From the NCBI GenBank assembly GCA_004212075.1, contig RXIF01000004.1, positions 248,001-312,000 of the forward strand: DNA of 64,000 nt. Reading direction: 5' to 3'. The notes under the pieces are model-generated. The model saw only the letters and a list, made by a program, of their open reading frames with translations, was not told where the DNA came from and ran no database searches. The position numbers were made by a program, and so were the translations under genes. This document shows, one piece after another, positions 60,852 to 64,000 of the stretch. The DNA comes from Candidatus Methanoliparum thermophilum (GTDB taxonomy: Archaea; Halobacteriota; Methanoliparia; Methanoliparales; Methanoliparaceae). How positions within the stretch are numbered: the first letter of the stretch is position 1; every line of letters starts with the position of its first letter.

Positions 60852-61657
60852 TTAAAATAACTGTTAATCTCGCTTATGACCGACAATCGTCTTAAATGGT
60901 ATGTATATTGCATATTCAAATGGTTTAAAAACCGTTTTTTTGAATAATCATCCTCATCGAATTTTATCTCTTTGTCGTATTTTATATCCATAAGAATCAA
61001 CCCGTAGGACGATAATGGGGGTACTCCTTCGTTTTTTTTATTGTTCAATATCTCTTTAAACCAACGTAAATCTCTAAATCCATCTGATATCATTAATAAA
61101 GCATTGGATATTCTCCGTACCATATTCCAGGTGAAACTATCGGCAAAGATATCTATCGTCGAATAATAATCAAAACTTCTTATCTTTACATCATCTATCC
61201 GCCTAACGTTATTTTTTTTATATCGATCCTTCCTTGTAAAGTTGGTAAAATCATGTGTCCCGATCAATAATTCTACCGCATCATTTATTGCGGAAACATC
61301 GATACTTTTAGGAATAATTTGCCTATAATGTCTCTGTATAGCATCCCTTCGTGGGTTAAAAAGAGAATCTACGGTAGAATATGCCCAAAAACAGATATCT
61401 GCATCTAGTTTAGAATTAAGAATACTCGGCCGGCATAGATATGCTTTTTCATCATCGACGTTAAAAGAGACAACCTGCCCGATTGCATCTACTCCTCGAT
61501 CCGTCCTTCCGCCATATCGAATCGAATCCGTCTCGTCTAATATTCCAAATTTTCGTAACGCTTTCTCTACCTCTCCCTGAATTGTCGGCTTATCATTTTG
61601 TTTTTGCATTCCAAAATAATTTTTTCCAATATATGAAAGTTTAAAAGCTACCTGCAT
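60833..61657 (-). CDS. truA: tRNA pseudouridine synthase A
   Basis: Isomerises uridines 38-40 of the anticodon stem. VAFKLSYIGKNYFGMQKQND starts the fold, IRYGGRTDRGVDAIGQVVSF holds the catalytic Asp, and IFADSFTWNMVRRISNALL is the C-terminal motif. The ATG at 61657 gives a typical start; the frame extends to 61675. The final codons are encoded by the antisense strand of the tRNA-Leu 3' end, so the C-terminal AEGGI is constrained by the tRNA. Confidence 0.92.
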   Translation of the reverse strand: MQVAFKLSYIGKNYFGMQKQNDKPTIQGEVEKALRKFGILDETDSIRYGGRTDRGVDAIGQVVSFNVDDEKAYLCRPSILNSKLDADICFWAYSTVDSLFNPRRDAIQRHYRQIIPKSIDVSAINDAVELLIGTHDFTNFTRKDRYKKNNVRRIDDVKIRSFDYYSTIDIFADSFTWNMVRRISNALLMISDGFRDLRWFKEILNNKKNEGVPPLSSYGLILMDIKYDKEIKFDEDDYSKKRFLNHLNMQYTYHLRRLSVISEINSYFNAEGGI

Positions 61658-61798
61658 AGAGAATATGGTGAACAATAGTATTATTACTATCTTTATTATT
61701 ATTACTATTTTTATATTACTATTCCTATTTTAATTTAATTTTGTCTTTCTCTTATAACAAGAGATATTAAAAAATGGGACAGGATAGGATAGATCTCT

Positions 61799-62881
61799 AT
61801 GATTGGAAAGATTCTTATTATCGGATCGAGTGTCAGGCATATAGTCTGTTCTGCCAAAAAAGCGGGGTATGATGTGATATCCATAGATTTTTTTGACGAT
61901 TTAGATCTTGTTAGGTGCGATAAAAATCATGTTAAAATAGAAGATAACTACCTTGATAAAGCAATAGCAAAACTATCTTTCGATCATGTCGTCTTATCAT
62001 CTCATATAGAATCTTTCGATATTCCTGATACTATAAAAGCTAAGATATTAGGAAACCCCATAGACAAGATGAGAGAGGTAAATAACAAATTAAAATTGGC
62101 AGAAAGATTAGACAATCTCGGGTATACACAGCCAAAATTTTACGAGGATGCAAAAATTTCCACGGTTATGAAACCTATAGAAGGTGGAGGAGGCATAAAA
62201 AATAGACTTATTAAACGGATAGAAGATATTCCTGAAGATTATGAAGGATTCTTCTTTCAAGAATATATCAAAAAAGGAGAAGATATTAGTGTGTCCTGTA
62301 TCTCAAACGGGATTGATACAATATCGTTAACAGCAAATGAGCAACTAATAGGAGAAAAATTTTTAAACGCCCCCTCTCCTTTTACGTATTGCGGGAATAT
62401 TGTGCCATATGTTGGGAAAAATTCAAAAAAAATAAAAAAGATTGCTTCAAATCTTATATCTGATCTAGAATTAAAAGGATTTAATGGTGTTGATTTTAAA
62501 GTAAGTAAGGATAAGGTATATGTAATAGAGGTAAATCCTAGGATTTGTGGCAGTCTGGACGCAATAGAACTTTCAACAGGGATAAACATCTTTGATATGC
62601 ATGTTAAATCTTCCATAGGCATATTACCAAAGGAAGAGCCTATATCAAAAAATTTCTCAGCTCGTTCTATCGTCTTTGCTGGAGAGAATGTAAGGATAAA
62701 AGATGAATTGGATCATCGGTTCTTTAGAGACATCCCCAAAGTTGGTAGTGTCATCCAGAAGAATAGACCTATTACCAGTATAACTGTGAGTGATACATCC
62801 AGACGAAAGGTATTAAATAGAATAAAATTCATAAATAAAAAGATGCTTCCAAGATATCTCGGGATAGAAAAGGAGAGATAA
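61799..62881 (+). CDS. ATP-grasp ligase-like protein (COG2232 type)
   Basis: A 360-residue ATP-grasp protein. The N-terminal pre-ATP-grasp domain starts ILIIGSSVRHIVCSAKKAGY. The ATP site includes VMKPIEGGGGIKNR and FFFQEYIKKGEDISVSCISN, and the metal motif is VIEVNPRICGSLDAIELS. The group lies next to tfe in several euryarchaea and its substrate is unknown. A tyramine-glutamate ligase (MfnD) role, attractive because mfnB is in the window, is possible but not supported by specific motifs. tfe follows with no gap. Confidence 0.72.
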   Translation: MIGKILIIGSSVRHIVCSAKKAGYDVISIDFFDDLDLVRCDKNHVKIEDNYLDKAIAKLSFDHVVLSSHIESFDIPDTIKAKILGNPIDKMREVNNKLKLAERLDNLGYTQPKFYEDAKISTVMKPIEGGGGIKNRLIKRIEDIPEDYEGFFFQEYIKKGEDISVSCISNGIDTISLTANEQLIGEKFLNAPSPFTYCGNIVPYVGKNSKKIKKIASNLISDLELKGFNGVDFKVSKDKVYVIEVNPRICGSLDAIELSTGINIFDMHVKSSIGILPKEEPISKNFSARSIVFAGENVRIKDELDHRFFRDIPKVGSVIQKNRPITSITVSDTSRRKVLNRIKFINKKMLPRYLGIEKER

Positions 62882-63391
62882 ATGGTAAAGATAAAAGATG
62901 AAGTATTTAAAAAATATTTAAAAAAATTGGTTGGGGATGATGGATTAGAGATAATAGAATCGATGCCAGAAAAAGAATTTACCGATATGATGATAGTGGA
63001 AAAAAGCGGATATAACCTAAATCTTGTTCGTAAAGTTCTTTCAATACTATATGAAAATAATATTGCAAGATACAGGAGAGTAAGAGATAAAGAAAGCAAT
63101 TGGCTCAGTTATTATTGGAGGATAGATACAGAAAACATACAGAGAAATCTTAAAGATGAGTTAAGCCGTTTATATAGAATATTAAGCGAAAGATTAGAGT
63201 TTGAGGAGAATAACGTCTTCTTTGTCTGTTCGTCAAAAATTCCGTGTGGTAGGTATACGTTCGATTTTGCAAGCGATCATCATTTTATGTGTCCTGTATG
63301 CAGGAGTGATCTTAAAGCTGAGGATAATACAGATATCATTAAAAAATTAAAAAAAAGATTGGACGAGATCGAAAAATTAAAAATAATATAA
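62882..63391 (+). CDS. tfe: Transcription factor E (TFIIE alpha homologue)
   Basis: Stabilises promoter opening by archaeal RNA polymerase. The N-terminal extended winged helix covers about residues 10-95 (MIVEKSGYNLNLVRKVLSIL). The C-terminal zinc ribbon reads FFVCSSKIPCGRYTFDFASD followed by CPVC. The first cysteine pair is spaced C-x5-C, wider than the usual C-x2-C. The 169 residues match the family. The ATG directly follows the stop of the ATP-grasp gene. Confidence 0.9.
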   Translation: MVKIKDEVFKKYLKKLVGDDGLEIIESMPEKEFTDMMIVEKSGYNLNLVRKVLSILYENNIARYRRVRDKESNWLSYYWRIDTENIQRNLKDELSRLYRILSERLEFEENNVFFVCSSKIPCGRYTFDFASDHHFMCPVCRSDLKAEDNTDIIKKLKKRLDEIEKLKII

Positions 63392-63409
63392 ATAAAAAGT
63401 ATCGGTATC

Positions 63410-64000
63410 ATGAAATTAGAACATAAAATTGGTATTAATCTAACAAACCTACCTTATTCATTGATCATCGTCTTTTTATGTATACTTGTTGCATTGTTTC
63501 AGGTTTTAATCCCGTTATTTACAGACATAAATATAGAGTTTATTAATCTCTTTGGATTGAGCAGATACGTCCTCTTCGTTCAACACAACATCTGGACTAT
63601 CGTTACTTATATGTTTCTTCATGGGAATTTCGGTCATCTTTTCTTTAATATGATAGCACTATTCTTTTTAGGTCCAGAATTGGAGAGAAGAATAGGAAGA
63701 AAGTTATTCTTAATCGTTTATTTCGTGTCAGGCATCCTTTCGGGGGTAGGACATATCTTGTTTATCTCAAATCCTATGATCCCTGTAATAGGTGCGAGCG
63801 GCGCAATATTTGGTGTATTGGCGTGCCTTGCAATCATTGCTCCTCGTATGACAATATATATCTATTTCTTTCCTATAAAGATGATATACGCTCTATTATT
63901 CTTTATTCTTATCAATCTGATAATGCTGCCTTTAGACACAGATGTGGCGTACTTTGCACACCTGATTGGATTGATTGTAGGGTCGATCTTTGGGGTAATA
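63410..64000 (+). CDS. Rhomboid-family intramembrane serine protease (partial)
   Basis: The ATG at 63410 opens a frame that runs off the window after 197 codons. MFLHGNFGHLFFNMIALFFL is the first-loop/H-x3-N motif, IPVIGASGAIFGVLACLAII contains the catalytic GASG serine, and VAYFAHLIGLIVGSIFGVI carries the catalytic His. Six helices are visible or begun. The window cuts the extreme C-terminus. It follows tfe by 18 bp and may be co-transcribed. Confidence 0.88.
   Translation, partial: MKLEHKIGINLTNLPYSLIIVFLCILVALFQVLIPLFTDINIEFINLFGLSRYVLFVQHNIWTIVTYMFLHGNFGHLFFNMIALFFLGPELERRIGRKLFLIVYFVSGILSGVGHILFISNPMIPVIGASGAIFGVLACLAIIAPRMTIYIYFFPIKMIYALLFFILINLIMLPLDTDVAYFAHLIGLIVGSIFGVI

Noticed and set aside
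1-64000. CRISPR arrays, rRNA genes or insertion sequences with a transposase
   Set aside because: No regularly spaced direct repeats, rRNA-like segments or transposase reading frames were found on either strand.

Overview
This is an AT-rich euryarchaeal chromosome segment. It carries archaeal transcription factor E, RNA polymerase subunit K, Orc1/Cdc6, Mre11-Rad50, a presenilin-type protease, a DacZ-type cyclase, and two tRNA genes without an encoded CCA. The carbon metabolism is methanogen-like: a methanofuran biosynthesis gene (mfnB), formylmethanofuran dehydrogenase subunits, and the alpha and epsilon subunits of the archaeal CO dehydrogenase/acetyl-CoA synthase complex. A four-gene fatty acid beta-oxidation operon sits among them. 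This combination fits an uncultivated alkane- or fatty-acid-using relative of methanogens (lineages such as Methanoliparia, Syntropharchaeia, ANME-1 relatives or Archaeoglobi). That placement is inference; no mcr gene is in view.

Layout. 0-7 kb: mfnB-guaB, tRNA-Ala, a NikR-type regulator, purE, mscS, a small zinc-ribbon membrane protein, a decayed M24 peptidase, then an Fe-S protein with fwdB and fwdD. 7-9 kb: an accessory island with an intact HhH-type glycosylase-like gene, remnants of a DUF6884-like gene and a type III restriction subunit, and a truncated ClpP-like gene. It is bounded by two same-orientation palindromic elements that resemble integron attC sites. 9.1-14.2 kb: a minus-strand cobalamin operon (cobS-cobY-cbiG-cbiH-cbiC-cbiD-cbiE plus a 47-residue ORF). 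14.5-19 kb: the beta-oxidation operon. 19-22.2 kb: btuFCD. 22.3-29 kb: thiC, dacZ, presenilin-like protease, NAD-kinase-like gene, trpB2, an NadR-like kinase and a SpoIIM-like protein. 29.3-32.6 kb: cdhA-cdhB and rpoK. 32.6-43 kb: a phosphate regulon (two AbrB-PhoU regulators, two pstS, pstCAB, phoU, a metallophosphoesterase, a RecA-fold ATPase). 43-48 kb: rad50-mre11-orc1. 48.3-50.6 kb: thi4, trm5 and a winged-helix gene with three phased operators. 50.8-54.2 kb: a short tyrosine recombinase next to a perfect 28-bp dif-like site, then an Lhr helicase. 54.2-59.4 kb: phosphoesterase, glycosyltransferase, DUF123, tyrA, aroE, nadK. 59.5-64 kb: pyrE, larB, tRNA-Leu, truA, ATP-grasp, tfe and a rhomboid protease cut by the window end.

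How it fits together. Acyl-CoA could be shortened by the beta-oxidation enzymes to acetyl-CoA, which the Cdh complex would split to CO2 and a methyl group on a corrinoid protein. The nearby corrin synthesis and import genes supply that cofactor, and the C1 branch ends at formylmethanofuran dehydrogenase. The local FwdB lacks the active-site cysteine that binds tungsten or molybdenum in characterised homologues, so its role is uncertain. The most unusual DNA-level signals are the attC-like cassette boundaries, the dif-like site touching xerA, the 14-bp phased operator array, and a family of 3-nt-loop palindromes, one identical copy of which lies between the Shine-Dalgarno sequence and the start codon of pstB.
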